Positions 1 to 6,202 of a stretch of DNA of 11,582 nucleotides are shown here, one piece after another. Under the pieces are notes generated by a model, which worked only from the letters and a program-made list of their open reading frames with translations, did not search any database and had not been told where the DNA came from. The stretch spans positions 1 to 11,582 of the forward strand of contig JBDSDH010000195.1 in assembly GCA_039920665.1 (NCBI GenBank), written 5' to 3'. Source of the DNA: WLMZ01 sp039920665 (GTDB lineage Bacteria > Actinomycetota > Acidimicrobiia > Acidimicrobiales > Ilumatobacteraceae). The translations under genes and the position numbers were made by a program. Position 1 is the first letter of the stretch. The number at the start of each line of letters is the position of its first letter.

Positions 1-61
1 CGAACGCTGACGTGCCATGATCGCCGCTCGACACACTCGACACGATCGGATCATCTTCGAA

Positions 62-520
62 ATGAATCAGCACCATGATGTGGCCGTTCCGCCATCCGCG
101 CTCACGGGGCTCCATCATGTGCGACTGACGGTCACCGACATCGACCGGTCGAAGGCCTTCTACTCCCACCTACTCGGCATCGAACCAGCAATCGACTACA
201 CCGCCGAGCCGATCGAGAGCGGCGTGCGTTCCGATCCGCACCGCTTCTTCGGCGGCTGCACGTTTGCGTTCAACGACAATCTGCTCGGACTGCGCCCCGT
301 CGCAGAGCCTGGCGACCGATTCGACTCGACCCGTGTCGGCCTCGACCATCTCAGCCTCGGCGTCAACAGCATGGACGACCTACGACACGCCGCCGAGTGT
401 CTCGATGCGCTCGGGGTTGAGAACGGTGGCGTCGTTGAACTCCCTGCGCTGGGAATCGCCGTCTTGTCCTTTCAGGACCCCGACGACATCAACCTCGAAC
501 TCGTCACCACGATTGGCTGA
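62..520 (+). CDS. VOC family (glyoxalase/bleomycin resistance-fold) protein
   Basis: This 152-residue protein has a single vicinal-oxygen-chelate fold. The two halves are visible: LHHVRLTVTDIDRSKAFY (residues 17-34) opens the first beta-alpha-beta-beta-beta unit and GLDHLSLGV (93-101) opens the second, which ends in DPDDINLELV (139-148). Candidate metal ligands are His19, His96 and Glu146. The usual acidic ligand at the end of the first unit is not obvious in LLGLRP (74-79). The family includes glyoxalases, ring-cleaving dioxygenases and drug-binding resistance proteins, and the substrate cannot be told from sequence. An in-frame ATG at 17 would add 15 residues unlike the fold, so I prefer the ATG at 62; neither start has a clear ribosome binding site. 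The gene stands alone, with 283 bases to the next gene. I am confident of the fold and not of the function. Confidence 0.85.
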   Translation: MNQHHDVAVPPSALTGLHHVRLTVTDIDRSKAFYSHLLGIEPAIDYTAEPIESGVRSDPHRFFGGCTFAFNDNLLGLRPVAEPGDRFDSTRVGLDHLSLGVNSMDDLRHAAECLDALGVENGGVVELPALGIAVLSFQDPDDINLELVTTIG

Positions 521-791
521 CACTTGACCTGCTGGTTGTTCCTACTGCGCTCCTCGACATGGTCATCGGATCCCGTCGTGCACGACATCGACGAGCGTGG
601 ACGGTGGCCTACTCGGCGGCACTTCGAGACCTGATGTCGAAGCCGAGCGCAAGATGGATAAGTTTGGCCCGCGAGCGTGGTTCGCGTAACTTCGCGGCGG
701 TTCGGAACGACGCTCCTCTGTTTGTCAAGGTGCTTGTTGCCGGTGCTTTGGGCAGGCCAGTGATGGGCCAATCGGGTGAAGGCAGGTTCGC
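521..791. other. Intergenic stretch with no convincing gene
   Basis: No reading frame here looks like a real protein. The longest + frame (559-825) is Arg- and Ala-rich and runs into the acetyltransferase start. A short inverted pair (CCGCGA about 668, TCGCGG about 692) could form a weak hairpin, but it is not adjacent to the stop of the VOC gene and has no T tract. The only supported element is the candidate -10 hexamer at the right end, entered separately. Confidence 0.5.
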
Positions 792-797
792 TAACCT
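792..797 (+). promoter_or_regulatory. Candidate leaderless promoter -10 (TAACCT) of the acetyltransferase gene
   Basis: TAACCT fits the actinobacterial TANNNT -10 consensus. It is followed by exactly six bases (CACAGC) and then the ATG at 804, so transcription would begin at or next to the A of the start codon. There is no purine-rich Shine-Dalgarno sequence upstream of that ATG. No good -35 box is visible. The call is inferred from position and consensus. Confidence 0.5.
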
Positions 798-803
798 CAC
801 AGC

Positions 804-1349
804 ATGTTGCGTGGTGAGCGAGTAGGTCTGCGGGCCCGGTTCGAGTCCGACATCCCGGTCCTGATGGCCGAGCTGTACAACGATGTGGCGACCCGGTCGC
901 GCGCCGACAGCCGACCCTGGGTCCCGGTCGCGCCTGATGGCAAGAAACAGCCGTACGACGTCGAGGGAGCGTTACCCGAGGCGGCGTGCTTCTCCGTGGT
1001 GGATCTCGAGACCGACGAGATGGTGGGGGAGAGTCTGCTGTGGGGGATCGATACTCACAACCGGCTGGCCCACATCGGGCTGTCCATACGCCCGGGCTTT
1101 CGTGGTCGCGGGTTGGCCGTCGACATCGTGCGGGTGCTGTGCGACTACGGGTTCGTCGTGCGTGGCCTGAACCGGCTGCAGATCGAGACCCTGGCCGACA
1201 ACGGCGCCATGCGGCGGGCGGCGCTAGCGGCTGGCTTTACACTGGAGGCGACCCTTCGCCGCTCGGCCTGGGTCACCGGTGAGTTCCTCGACGAGGTCGT
1301 CTTTGGCCTCCTCGCCACCGAAGCCGGGACTGTCAGGAAGGTTGTGTAA
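804..1349 (+). CDS. GNAT family N-acetyltransferase (RimJ/RimL type)
   Basis: This 181-residue, single-domain protein belongs to the GCN5-related N-acetyltransferases that move acetyl from acetyl-CoA to an amine. The N-terminus, LRGERVGLRARFESDIPVL (residues 2-20), is the first strand and helix typical of the RimJ/RimL subgroup. Motif A is IGLSIRPGFRGRGLAVDIV (91-109), with the pyrophosphate-binding loop R-G-R-G-L-A at 100-105. A motif B-like segment with Asn133 and AALAAGF (139-145) follows, as in enzymes acting on protein N-termini or small-molecule amines. The ATG matches where family members begin and sits six bases after a TAACCT hexamer. The C-terminal tail after 170 is not part of the fold. 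The substrate is unknown. It looks monocistronic: the next gene is 270 bases away, behind a stem-loop. Confidence 0.9.
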   Translation: MLRGERVGLRARFESDIPVLMAELYNDVATRSRADSRPWVPVAPDGKKQPYDVEGALPEAACFSVVDLETDEMVGESLLWGIDTHNRLAHIGLSIRPGFRGRGLAVDIVRVLCDYGFVVRGLNRLQIETLADNGAMRRAALAAGFTLEATLRRSAWVTGEFLDEVVFGLLATEAGTVRKVV

Positions 1350-1398
1350 GTGGGAGTGATCTGAGGGACTGAGTGTCGCTGACTGGAGAGGAGCACAT

Positions 1399-1438
1399 TC
1401 ATCCGATGACCCCGGCAGGCATCGGCGTTGTCGGATGA
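1399..1438 (+). terminator. Long stem-loop downstream of the acetyltransferase gene
   Basis: TCATCCGA (1399-1406) pairs perfectly with TCGGATGA (1431-1438). The stem continues inward with two G-T wobbles, an A-T and a C-G pair, giving 12 pairs, then one mismatch and three more pairs (1412-1414 with 1423-1425). No T tract follows, as is common for high-GC actinobacterial terminators. It begins 49 bases after the acetyltransferase stop. A terminator is the likeliest role; an RNA element or protein site between two genes cannot be excluded. Confidence 0.5.
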
Positions 1439-1486
1439 CACAGACGCGGTTACGCGACGATACGAACTCGATACCGCATCGACGAG

Positions 1487-1579
1487 ATGATGATCAGCAC
1501 CGAAGAGCCCCCCGTACTGCTGGTCGAATTGCGCATCGCGACCCAGTCGCAGCCGGGGCGGGGTCGCGGCTACACCTGA
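1487..1579 (+). CDS. Possible small ORF of 30 residues
   Basis: ATG ATG ATC AGC opens a 30-codon frame ending in TGA and translating as MMISTEEPPVLLVELRIATQ and so on. The frame stays open upstream of the ATG as far as the stop at 1436, and third positions from 1487 on are mostly G or C, as in real genes here. No clear ribosome binding site precedes it (GACGAG only) and I recognise no family. It could be a short protein, a decayed gene end, or chance. It lies between the stem-loop at 1399-1438 and the first glycosyltransferase. Confidence 0.2.
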   Translation: MMISTEEPPVLLVELRIATQSQPGRGRGYT

Positions 1580-1607
1580 ACCGATCATTGCAGCTGCCTC
1601 AACGCGC

Positions 1608-1613
1608 GATACT
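1608..1613 (+). promoter_or_regulatory. Candidate leaderless promoter -10 (GATACT) of the first glycosyltransferase
   Basis: GATACT matches four of six bases of TATAAT, including the key A at position 2 and T at position 6. It is followed by six bases and the GTG at 1620. There is no Shine-Dalgarno sequence before that GTG. TTGCAG at 1588-1593 resembles a -35 box, but the 14-base spacing is short. Support is mainly positional. Confidence 0.35.
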
Positions 1614-1619
1614 CACGCG

Positions 1620-2777
1620 GTGCGTGTGCTTTTCACCTCGGTTCCTGCCGTGGGTCATTTGCATCCGATGATGCCGTTGGCGCGGGCATTCCTCGGTCGG
1701 GGTGACGACGTATTGTGGCTCACGGGCGCCGATGGGTGCGCCCGTCTCGTACGGGCGGGTATCGAGGCGTTGGCCGCGGGTCTTGACGAGCCGACGGGGA
1801 AAGGAGAGTTCGACCGCAGGTTTCCCGAGGTGCTGGAGCTGCTGCGGGAGCAGTGGCCGGACTTCATGTTCCCGAAGTTGTTCGGCAGGGTGCGGGCGCC
1901 TCGGATGTTGCAGGACGCGTTGCCGATCGCCGAGGCGTGGGGGCCCGATCTCGTGGTGTGCGACGCCGCTGAGCTGTCGGGGCCGATCGTTGCGTCCAAA
2001 CTCGGTGTGGCGAACATCACCCACGCCTTCGGCTCGCTCCTGCCGTCGGCGCGGGTGGCTGCCGCCGCCGAGGAGGTCGGTCCCCTCTGGGCGGCAAACG
2101 GTCTCGAACCTCGGCCGTTCTGCGGTTGTTATGACCACGGCTATCTCGACATCTATCCGCCGAGCCTGCAGCGTGCGGACATGTCGCACCTCAGCGGGAG
2201 GCAGCTGTTGCGGGCCGAGGCGGAAGCGACCGCGGGTGAGGATGAGCCACCCGAGTGGCTCGCGAGGCCATCGCCGCTCCCGTTGCTCTATCTGACGCTT
2301 GGCACGGTCTTCAGTAGTGATGCCGTGCTTCGCGCCGCGATCGAAGCAATTCGCGACCTGCCGGTGCGGGTGGTGCTCACGGTCGGTCCCACTGGTGACC
2401 CGGCCTCCATCGGCGCCCAGCCGGACAACGTCCACGTCGCCCGGTACATCCCCCAGCAACTGCTGTTGCCCAGGTGCACGGCGGTGATCTCGCACGCCGG
2501 GTCAGGAACGTTCCTTGCGGCGCTCGCCGCCGGGCTGGCCCAGCTGTGCCTGCCGCAGGCCGCCGATCAATTCGTGAACTCCGCCGCGGCTGTTGCGTCG
2601 GGTTGCGGGCTCGCCATCCTGCCGGGTGCCGTCGATGCCAACACGATACGAGATGCGGTGCAACGGCTGCTCGACGATCCCTCGTTCCGCGATGCGGCGA
2701 CGCGGACCGGCGAGGAGATGACGGCCATGCCGTCAGCGGTCGAGGTGGCCGAAATTCTCGCACATGCCTATGGCTGA
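1620..2777 (+). CDS. GT-B glycosyltransferase, macrolide (MGT/EryCIII-like) type, copy 1
   Basis: This 385-residue enzyme is a GT1-type transferase that moves a sugar from a nucleotide donor, usually UDP- or TDP-activated, to a small lipophilic acceptor. The N-terminal acceptor domain starts at residue 1 (MRVLFTSVPAVGHLHPMMPL), with the catalytic-base candidate His13 in the G-H motif. PDLVVCDAAELSGP (109-122) carries Asp115, the likely dyad partner. The C-terminal donor domain begins near 220 (LYLTLGTVFSS). It carries IPQQLLLP (277-284), the diphosphate-binding SHAGSGT (291-297) and LPQAADQFVNSA (311-322), which form the donor signature. Length is normal for the family. The GTG is chosen because MRVLF is exactly where relatives start. 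The gene lies 147 bases before a paralogue. The acceptor is unknown; no polyketide or deoxysugar genes occur in this window. Confidence 0.9.
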   Translation: MRVLFTSVPAVGHLHPMMPLARAFLGRGDDVLWLTGADGCARLVRAGIEALAAGLDEPTGKGEFDRRFPEVLELLREQWPDFMFPKLFGRVRAPRMLQDALPIAEAWGPDLVVCDAAELSGPIVASKLGVANITHAFGSLLPSARVAAAAEEVGPLWAANGLEPRPFCGCYDHGYLDIYPPSLQRADMSHLSGRQLLRAEAEATAGEDEPPEWLARPSPLPLLYLTLGTVFSSDAVLRAAIEAIRDLPVRVVLTVGPTGDPASIGAQPDNVHVARYIPQQLLLPRCTAVISHAGSGTFLAALAAGLAQLCLPQAADQFVNSAAAVASGCGLAILPGAVDANTIRDAVQRLLDDPSFRDAATRTGEEMTAMPSAVEVAEILAHAYG

Positions 2778-2911
2778 ATCGTGGCCACCGACACCGCCCG
2801 CTGCGCGTACCGAACCATTGCGTCACGCCTCTCCGCGCGTGCTCGAACCCGTCCGCGTAGCCCTGTGATCCGAGCGACGTATCGGTCAGAATCTTGGGGA
2901 GCGCAGCGCAG

Positions 2912-2917
2912 TACAGT
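2912..2917 (+). promoter_or_regulatory. Candidate leaderless promoter -10 (TACAGT) of the second glycosyltransferase
   Basis: TACAGT fits TANNNT well and stands seven bases before the GTG at 2925, with no ribosome binding site between. The 147 bases separating the two glycosyltransferases otherwise hold no plausible gene. This suggests the second copy can be transcribed on its own. TTGGGG at 2894-2899 could serve as a poor -35 at a short spacing of 12. Confidence 0.5.
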
Positions 2918-2924
2918 CGGGCTC

Positions 2925-4100
2925 GTGCAACCTGACGGTCGGACGCTCGAGGACCAAGGTCGTCCTCGCGTGCTGTTTACGTGCCGTTCGTTGGTGGGGC
3001 ACTTCTTGCCGATGGTCCCCTTGGCGGGGGCGCTCGCAGCAGAGGGACATGAGGTCGCGGTTGCCTCGGGTGCGGTCGTCGGAGCAGAAGCTGGTCGACT
3101 CGGGATCCGGCACTTTCCTGCCGGTCCGGACCAAATGTCGTCTGCAGAACGCGAAGCAGTGTTCCCGGAGATCAAGGAGCTGACCCCCGAACAGATCCGC
3201 CCGTTCTTCTTCGAACGGGTCTTCGCCGACTACGAGCTGCCGCTACGAGCGGCGGATCTGGCAACGGTCGTCGACGACTGGCGGCCCGATCTGTTGATCC
3301 ACGAGGTTGCCGAGCTCGCCGGTCCGCTCGTTGCCACCACGCAGAACCTTTTCTACGCCACACATTCCTACGGAGTTGTGCTCGGCGACGATGGTGTCGC
3401 CGCAGCCGCTCGGGGGGCCAGCCGGCATTGGCACGAGGCGGGACTTGCCCCGCATCCGAGGGCAGGCCTCTGGGAGCATCTCTACCTCGATGTTTGCCCC
3501 CCATCGCTGCAGCAGACAGCGCCGCCCGCCGCGCCGCTCGTGCAACTCGTGCGGCCCGGGCAGAGGACACCCTCGATCCGTACGGCACAGCCGCTGGTGT
3601 ACGTCACCCTCGGCACCGTGTACGCGCGCAGCGATGTGTTCCGGGCCATATTCGACGGGCTCGCTGGCGAGCCGTTGGACGCGATCGTGACGATCGGAAA
3701 CCACGGTGACCGGACTGCACTTGGGTCGCTGCCCGACAACGTGCGCGTCGAGCGATTCGTGCCTCAACAGGAGCTCCTCCCTGCCTGCTCGGCGGTGATC
3801 ACCCACGGTGGGGCGGGCTCAATGTTGGGGGCGTTGATGTTCGGCTGCCCGATCCTGTTCATTCCCCAAGGAGCAGATCAGTTCACCAACGCCGAGCGAG
3901 CCGTCGACGCCGGAGCCGGACTCCGCCTTCTTCCACATGAGGTCTCGCCTGACGCCATTCGCGCAGGACTCCGTCGGCTGCTCGACGACCCCTCGTTCGC
4001 GAATAGCGCAATGAACATCAGCAACGAGATCGCTGACATGCCGGCACCACAGGCGGTGGTCTCAGTCCTTGAACGGCTTGTCGAACCCCGCACCATTTGA
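2925..4100 (+). CDS. GT-B glycosyltransferase, macrolide (MGT/EryCIII-like) type, copy 2
   Basis: This 391-residue paralogue of the preceding enzyme shares its layout throughout. The acceptor domain opens with RPRVLFTCRSLVGHFLPMVP (residues 13-32), with His26 as the candidate catalytic base. The donor domain holds FVPQQELLPACSAVITHGGA and IPQGADQFTNAE. The segment aligned with Asp115 of copy 1 is DLLIHEVAELAGP, so the acidic partner is Glu127, preceded by His126. The open frame extends back to 2781, but those 48 codons are Arg-rich and unlike the family. The GTG at 2925, seven bases after TACAGT, is the better start. The matching YLDVCPPSLQ (YLDIYPPSLQ in copy 1) and RRLLDDPSF segments argue for an old tandem duplication, now well diverged. 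Substrates are unknown; different acceptors or successive sugar additions are both possible. Confidence 0.88.
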   Translation: MQPDGRTLEDQGRPRVLFTCRSLVGHFLPMVPLAGALAAEGHEVAVASGAVVGAEAGRLGIRHFPAGPDQMSSAEREAVFPEIKELTPEQIRPFFFERVFADYELPLRAADLATVVDDWRPDLLIHEVAELAGPLVATTQNLFYATHSYGVVLGDDGVAAAARGASRHWHEAGLAPHPRAGLWEHLYLDVCPPSLQQTAPPAAPLVQLVRPGQRTPSIRTAQPLVYVTLGTVYARSDVFRAIFDGLAGEPLDAIVTIGNHGDRTALGSLPDNVRVERFVPQQELLPACSAVITHGGAGSMLGALMFGCPILFIPQGADQFTNAERAVDAGAGLRLLPHEVSPDAIRAGLRRLLDDPSFANSAMNISNEIADMPAPQAVVSVLERLVEPRTI

Positions 4101-4104
4101 CCAT

Positions 4105-4120
4105 GTCGCCACCCGGCGAC
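4105..4120 (+). terminator. Hairpin terminator after the glycosyltransferase pair
   Basis: GTCGCC (4105-4110) and GGCGAC (4115-4120) form a perfect six-pair, GC-rich stem around the loop ACCC, with a flanking T-G wobble. It starts four bases after the stop codon of the second glycosyltransferase. There is no T tract. Convergent transcription from the lipoprotein genes ends about 190 bases to the right, so it may act from both sides. Confidence 0.5.
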
Positions 4121-4207
4121 GCCCGCCACTTCCAGTTGCGATCGGCGTTTGATCGGAGTCGTTGGGGCTGTACATCCACCTTCTGCGGTCTTCCATCGGT
4201 GTCACGT

Positions 4208-4245
4208 CGTCAGCGTGCCGGAATTCCATCAGCGGATCGTCAGCG
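4208..4245 (+). repeat. Cluster of three CGTCAGCG-like octamers between convergent genes
   Basis: CGTCAGCG occurs at 4208-4215 and 4238-4245, and CATCAGCG at 4227-4234. The last two are exactly 11 bases apart, the same period and nearly the same unit as in the gap upstream of the exported-protein operon (8888-8906). The longer string CGTCAGCGAC is shared by 4238-4247 and 8899-8908. This stretch lies between the 3' ends of two convergent transcription units, where a promoter site is not expected. The role is therefore open. Confidence 0.3.
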
Positions 4246-4288
4246 ACTCGCTCCCGTGTCCATTCGTCGCGGGAGCCCCATTGGGAAC

Positions 4289-4303
4289 GAGCGGACACCG
4301 CTC
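4289..4303 (-). terminator. Hairpin terminator of the exported-protein operon
   Basis: GAGCGG (4289-4294) and CCGCTC (4298-4303) form a perfect six-pair stem around a three-base loop. On the - strand it begins six bases after the stop codon (complement of 4310-4312) of the last lipoprotein gene. The sequence after it has no T run. With the hairpin at 4105-4120, the two convergent units each have their own stem just past the stop. Confidence 0.45.
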
Positions 4304-4309
4304 CGCTGT

Positions 4310-5179
4310 TCACTTCGCCAGCAACAAGCGGAAACTCGCGTCGCCCATCTGGAAAATCTCGATGTGCCTGCCGTGGTAACTGACATCCTGTTCGCCGTCG
4401 GTCTCGTCGGCGCTGACGCCGTCCAGGTTTGCGGCCGCCCATGTCCAGAAGGTGTCTCGGGCGATTCCGTCGCCGGAGTAGGTGATGGTGAAGTCAGTGA
4501 AGCTGCGCTCGGGGTAGTCCTGCACGCGAGTGAACGCGTAGCTGTCCGGCAGCGAGAGCCCGGCGGGCCAGAGCTCGATAGCGAGATCCTCGGAGGCGGG
4601 AGCCGGCGGTTCGATCGTTGTCGGGTTCGCGTCGATAGCGTCAAGCGGGTATGCGTTCCCGCACAGCACGCTCCAGCGGGTCGTGCCGGGTTCGGCACCG
4701 GAGATTCCGCTGTTCACGGCACAACGCAGCGACTCGTTGACGTAGGTCGCTCCCGGTAGGTCGACCCGACGGTAGCCGACACTCGTCCAGAAGGCGTCAC
4801 CGTCACCCTGTGCCGTGAAGGTGCACCCGTTGGCCGAGAAGAAGGCGTCCGAGAGGTCCACGGCGTCGGTAATGCTGCCAACAGGGAAGCAGACCGCGGT
4901 TCCAGCGCCGGTACCCGTGGTCGTTGGTGAAGCGATGGGAGCGGTGCTCGGCGATACAACCCCAGCGTCCGCAGATGGACCAGCGTCGGTCGTCGGTGTG
5001 ATCGAAGCGTCGGGCGACGAGATCGACGAGACGGGTGCGGTCGTTGGGTGGTCGGTGCTGGATTTGACGGATGTGGCGCCATCGGATCCGCCGCAGGCGG
5101 TGATTGCGACTGCGACGATCGCAGCCGAGGCCAACCTTCGGACGTGGCTGGCGCCACCGCAGCTGTGGGCAGTGATCAT
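4310..5179 (-). CDS. Predicted lipoprotein, last gene of the exported-protein operon
   Basis: This 289-residue protein has a lipoprotein signal: basic HVRR (residues 12-15), a hydrophobic LASAAIVAVAITA (16-28) and the lipobox Cys29 followed by GGSDG. Residues 30-94 are a Ser/Thr/Pro/Ala-rich tether. The folded part starts near 96 and has four cysteines (97, 119, 153, 173) that could form two disulfides. A C-terminal region (about 199-289) rich in aromatic residues follows, including LPDSYAFTRVQDYPERSFTD (210-229) and RDTFWTWAAANLDG (241-254). I do not recognise a named domain. The ATG at 5179 is supported by GAAGGAG seven bases upstream; a GTG at codon 13 would lose most of the basic part of the signal. 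It follows the preceding lipoprotein gene by 32 bases. It is anchored outside the cytoplasmic membrane; function unknown. Confidence 0.85.
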   Translation of the reverse strand: MITAHSCGGASHVRRLASAAIVAVAITACGGSDGATSVKSSTDHPTTAPVSSISSPDASITPTTDAGPSADAGVVSPSTAPIASPTTTGTGAGTAVCFPVGSITDAVDLSDAFFSANGCTFTAQGDGDAFWTSVGYRRVDLPGATYVNESLRCAVNSGISGAEPGTTRWSVLCGNAYPLDAIDANPTTIEPPAPASEDLAIELWPAGLSLPDSYAFTRVQDYPERSFTDFTITYSGDGIARDTFWTWAAANLDGVSADETDGEQDVSYHGRHIEIFQMGDASFRLLLAK

Positions 5180-5186
5180 GGATACT

Positions 5187-5193
5187 CTCCTTC
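5187..5193 (-). promoter_or_regulatory. Ribosome binding site of the 289-residue lipoprotein gene
   Basis: On the - strand this reads GAAGGAG, seven bases before the ATG at 5179. It fixes that start over the downstream in-frame GTG. Confidence 0.7.
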
Positions 5194-5211
5194 GAGGTAG
5201 GTCACGACGGG

Positions 5212-6102
5212 CTAGTACGGGTATCCGTCGACGATGTCGCCGAGGGCCTGTGCGAGTGCGTCGGCGGTCAGGTCGAACCCGGGGAAGGCCGTCACTTCGA
5301 TGAGTGTCTGGTCGCCGACGGCGGCACCGGCGTAGCCCACACCGATGACTGCGAGTTGCCCGATGCCGCGACGGAGCTCGCCGTCGTTGATTCCGTCGCC
5401 GTCGGTGGCCTCGTCGGACCAGCCGTTGACATCAGCGTCCCGGGTTACGGTGACAGTGACCCGGGAACCGGCGTCACCGTCGAATCTGCACGTGTTGCCC
5501 TGGCCCCACAGCCCGATGATGCGTCCTCGAGACCCGGCGCCGAGACCGGTGTGCAGATGTGAAAGCGCGGCGACGTCCACGCTGGCGCACACGTCCTCTT
5601 CTGCCGTGGCCGGTTCCGTGCCCAACGGGCCTGTCGGAAGTACGTCAGTGTTTTTCACGCATGATTTCAATCCGTCGGACAGCGCTGTTCCCTCGGCGCT
5701 GAGGGTGGGGTGGGCGCCATTGGCTGTGCTTGAAAACGCGGCCAGCGCAGCGAGGTCCGAGTCGTTCAACTTCGCAACGATCTCGGCCACGCACGCCTCG
5801 TCCATCACCAGCCCAGCGTCTTGCGCCAGGCCGACGACGTGCGCCACCACAGTTTCACGCATCGCTGATTTGGACTGGACGGCTGGTTGGCTGATTACTG
5901 CCCCGGCCAGAGTTGTATCGGGGTTTTGTGCGTCGGTCCCGTCCGATGATGCAGCGGACACGGCCGGGGGAGATGTGACGGTCTGAGCGCTCTTTGCATC
6001 GCTGCCGCACGAGGTCGCCACGATCGTGACGACGAACGCGACCATGAGCGTCCTTCGTTGGTTGCGCAGTCCGGCCTTCGTGAACGGTGTGTTCGTACTC
6101 AT
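5212..6102 (-). CDS. Predicted lipoprotein, third gene of the exported-protein operon
   Basis: This 296-residue protein has a lipoprotein signal: basic RNQRR (residues 13-17), a hydrophobic TLMVAFVVTIVATS (18-31) and the lipobox Cys32 followed by GSD. A polar Ser/Thr/Pro/Ala tether runs to about 78. Residues 80-151 are predicted helical, with LNDSDLAALAAF and a Cys104/Cys148 pair. The second part (168-296) runs EEDVCASVDVAALSHL, then WGQGNTCRFDG and RVTVTVTRDAD. Its Cys172/Cys205 pair and strand pattern recall DUF3558-type actinobacterial lipoproteins, but this is only a resemblance. The frame stays open 285 codons upstream, but that part is out of frame with the preceding lipoprotein gene, which is the real one. 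The start at 6102 is fixed by GGAGGT eight bases upstream and the signal sequence. Function unknown; anchored at the outer face of the membrane. Confidence 0.85.
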   Translation of the reverse strand: MSTNTPFTKAGLRNQRRTLMVAFVVTIVATSCGSDAKSAQTVTSPPAVSAASSDGTDAQNPDTTLAGAVISQPAVQSKSAMRETVVAHVVGLAQDAGLVMDEACVAEIVAKLNDSDLAALAAFSSTANGAHPTLSAEGTALSDGLKSCVKNTDVLPTGPLGTEPATAEEDVCASVDVAALSHLHTGLGAGSRGRIIGLWGQGNTCRFDGDAGSRVTVTVTRDADVNGWSDEATDGDGINDGELRRGIGQLAVIGVGYAGAAVGDQTLIEVTAFPGFDLTADALAQALGDIVDGYPY

Positions 6103-6110
6103 GTTGTTTG

Positions 6111-6116
6111 ACCTCC
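6111..6116 (-). promoter_or_regulatory. Strong ribosome binding site of the 296-residue lipoprotein gene
   Basis: On the - strand this reads GGAGGT, an uninterrupted match to the anti-Shine-Dalgarno sequence, eight bases before the ATG at 6102. It decides the start, because the frame is open far upstream. Confidence 0.8.
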
Positions 6117-6125
6117 GTCTGAGGG

Positions 6126-6144
6126 CATCGCAGGTCTTGCGATG
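6126..6144 (-). promoter_or_regulatory. Perfect stem-loop between the second and third operon genes
   Basis: CATCGCA (6126-6132) and TGCGATG (6138-6144) pair over seven bases around a five-base loop. In the - strand transcript the stem lies 59 bases after the stop of the 450-residue lipoprotein gene and ends nine bases before the ribosome binding site of the next. There is no T tract. It may be a partial terminator, an RNA processing or stability element, or a hairpin affecting translation of the next gene. The 100-base gap holds nothing else I can support. Confidence 0.45.
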
Positions 6145-6202
6145 TCGAATGGTGGGATCCTGCGGACTGTGCGCTTTCCGGTGCGCGGTCGGCAGTGCGG
6201 TT

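Noticed and set aside
559..825. 88-codon + strand frame before the acetyltransferase
   Set aside because: Overlaps the acetyltransferase start in another frame, has atypical composition and no recognisable homology.
828..850. GGTTCGAGTCC string resembling a tRNA T-arm
   Set aside because: It lies inside the acetyltransferase coding sequence (encoding RFES) and the stem does not pair fully; no cloverleaf.
1599..2495. 298-codon - strand frame antisense to the first glycosyltransferase
   Set aside because: Arg/His/Gln-rich translation with no family resemblance; the + strand gene is clearly real. This is a common artefact of high-GC DNA.
2839..2853. GGTTCGA-like string on the - strand, resembling a tRNA T-loop
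   Set aside because: The flanking five bases on each side do not pair, and no acceptor or anticodon stem can be drawn.
2781..2924. N-terminal extension of the second glycosyltransferase to a GTG at 2781
   Set aside because: The 48 added residues are Arg-rich and precede the point where all relatives begin; the GTG at 2925 sits properly behind TACAGT.
4097..4759. 220-codon + strand frame over the convergent gap and the last lipoprotein gene
   Set aside because: It runs antisense to a lipoprotein with a convincing signal and ribosome binding site, and its own start lies at the end of the glycosyltransferase gene without a ribosome binding site.
5345..5986. 213-codon + strand frame antisense to the 296-residue lipoprotein gene
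   Set aside because: No domain, no ribosome binding site, and fully inside a supported gene on the other strand.
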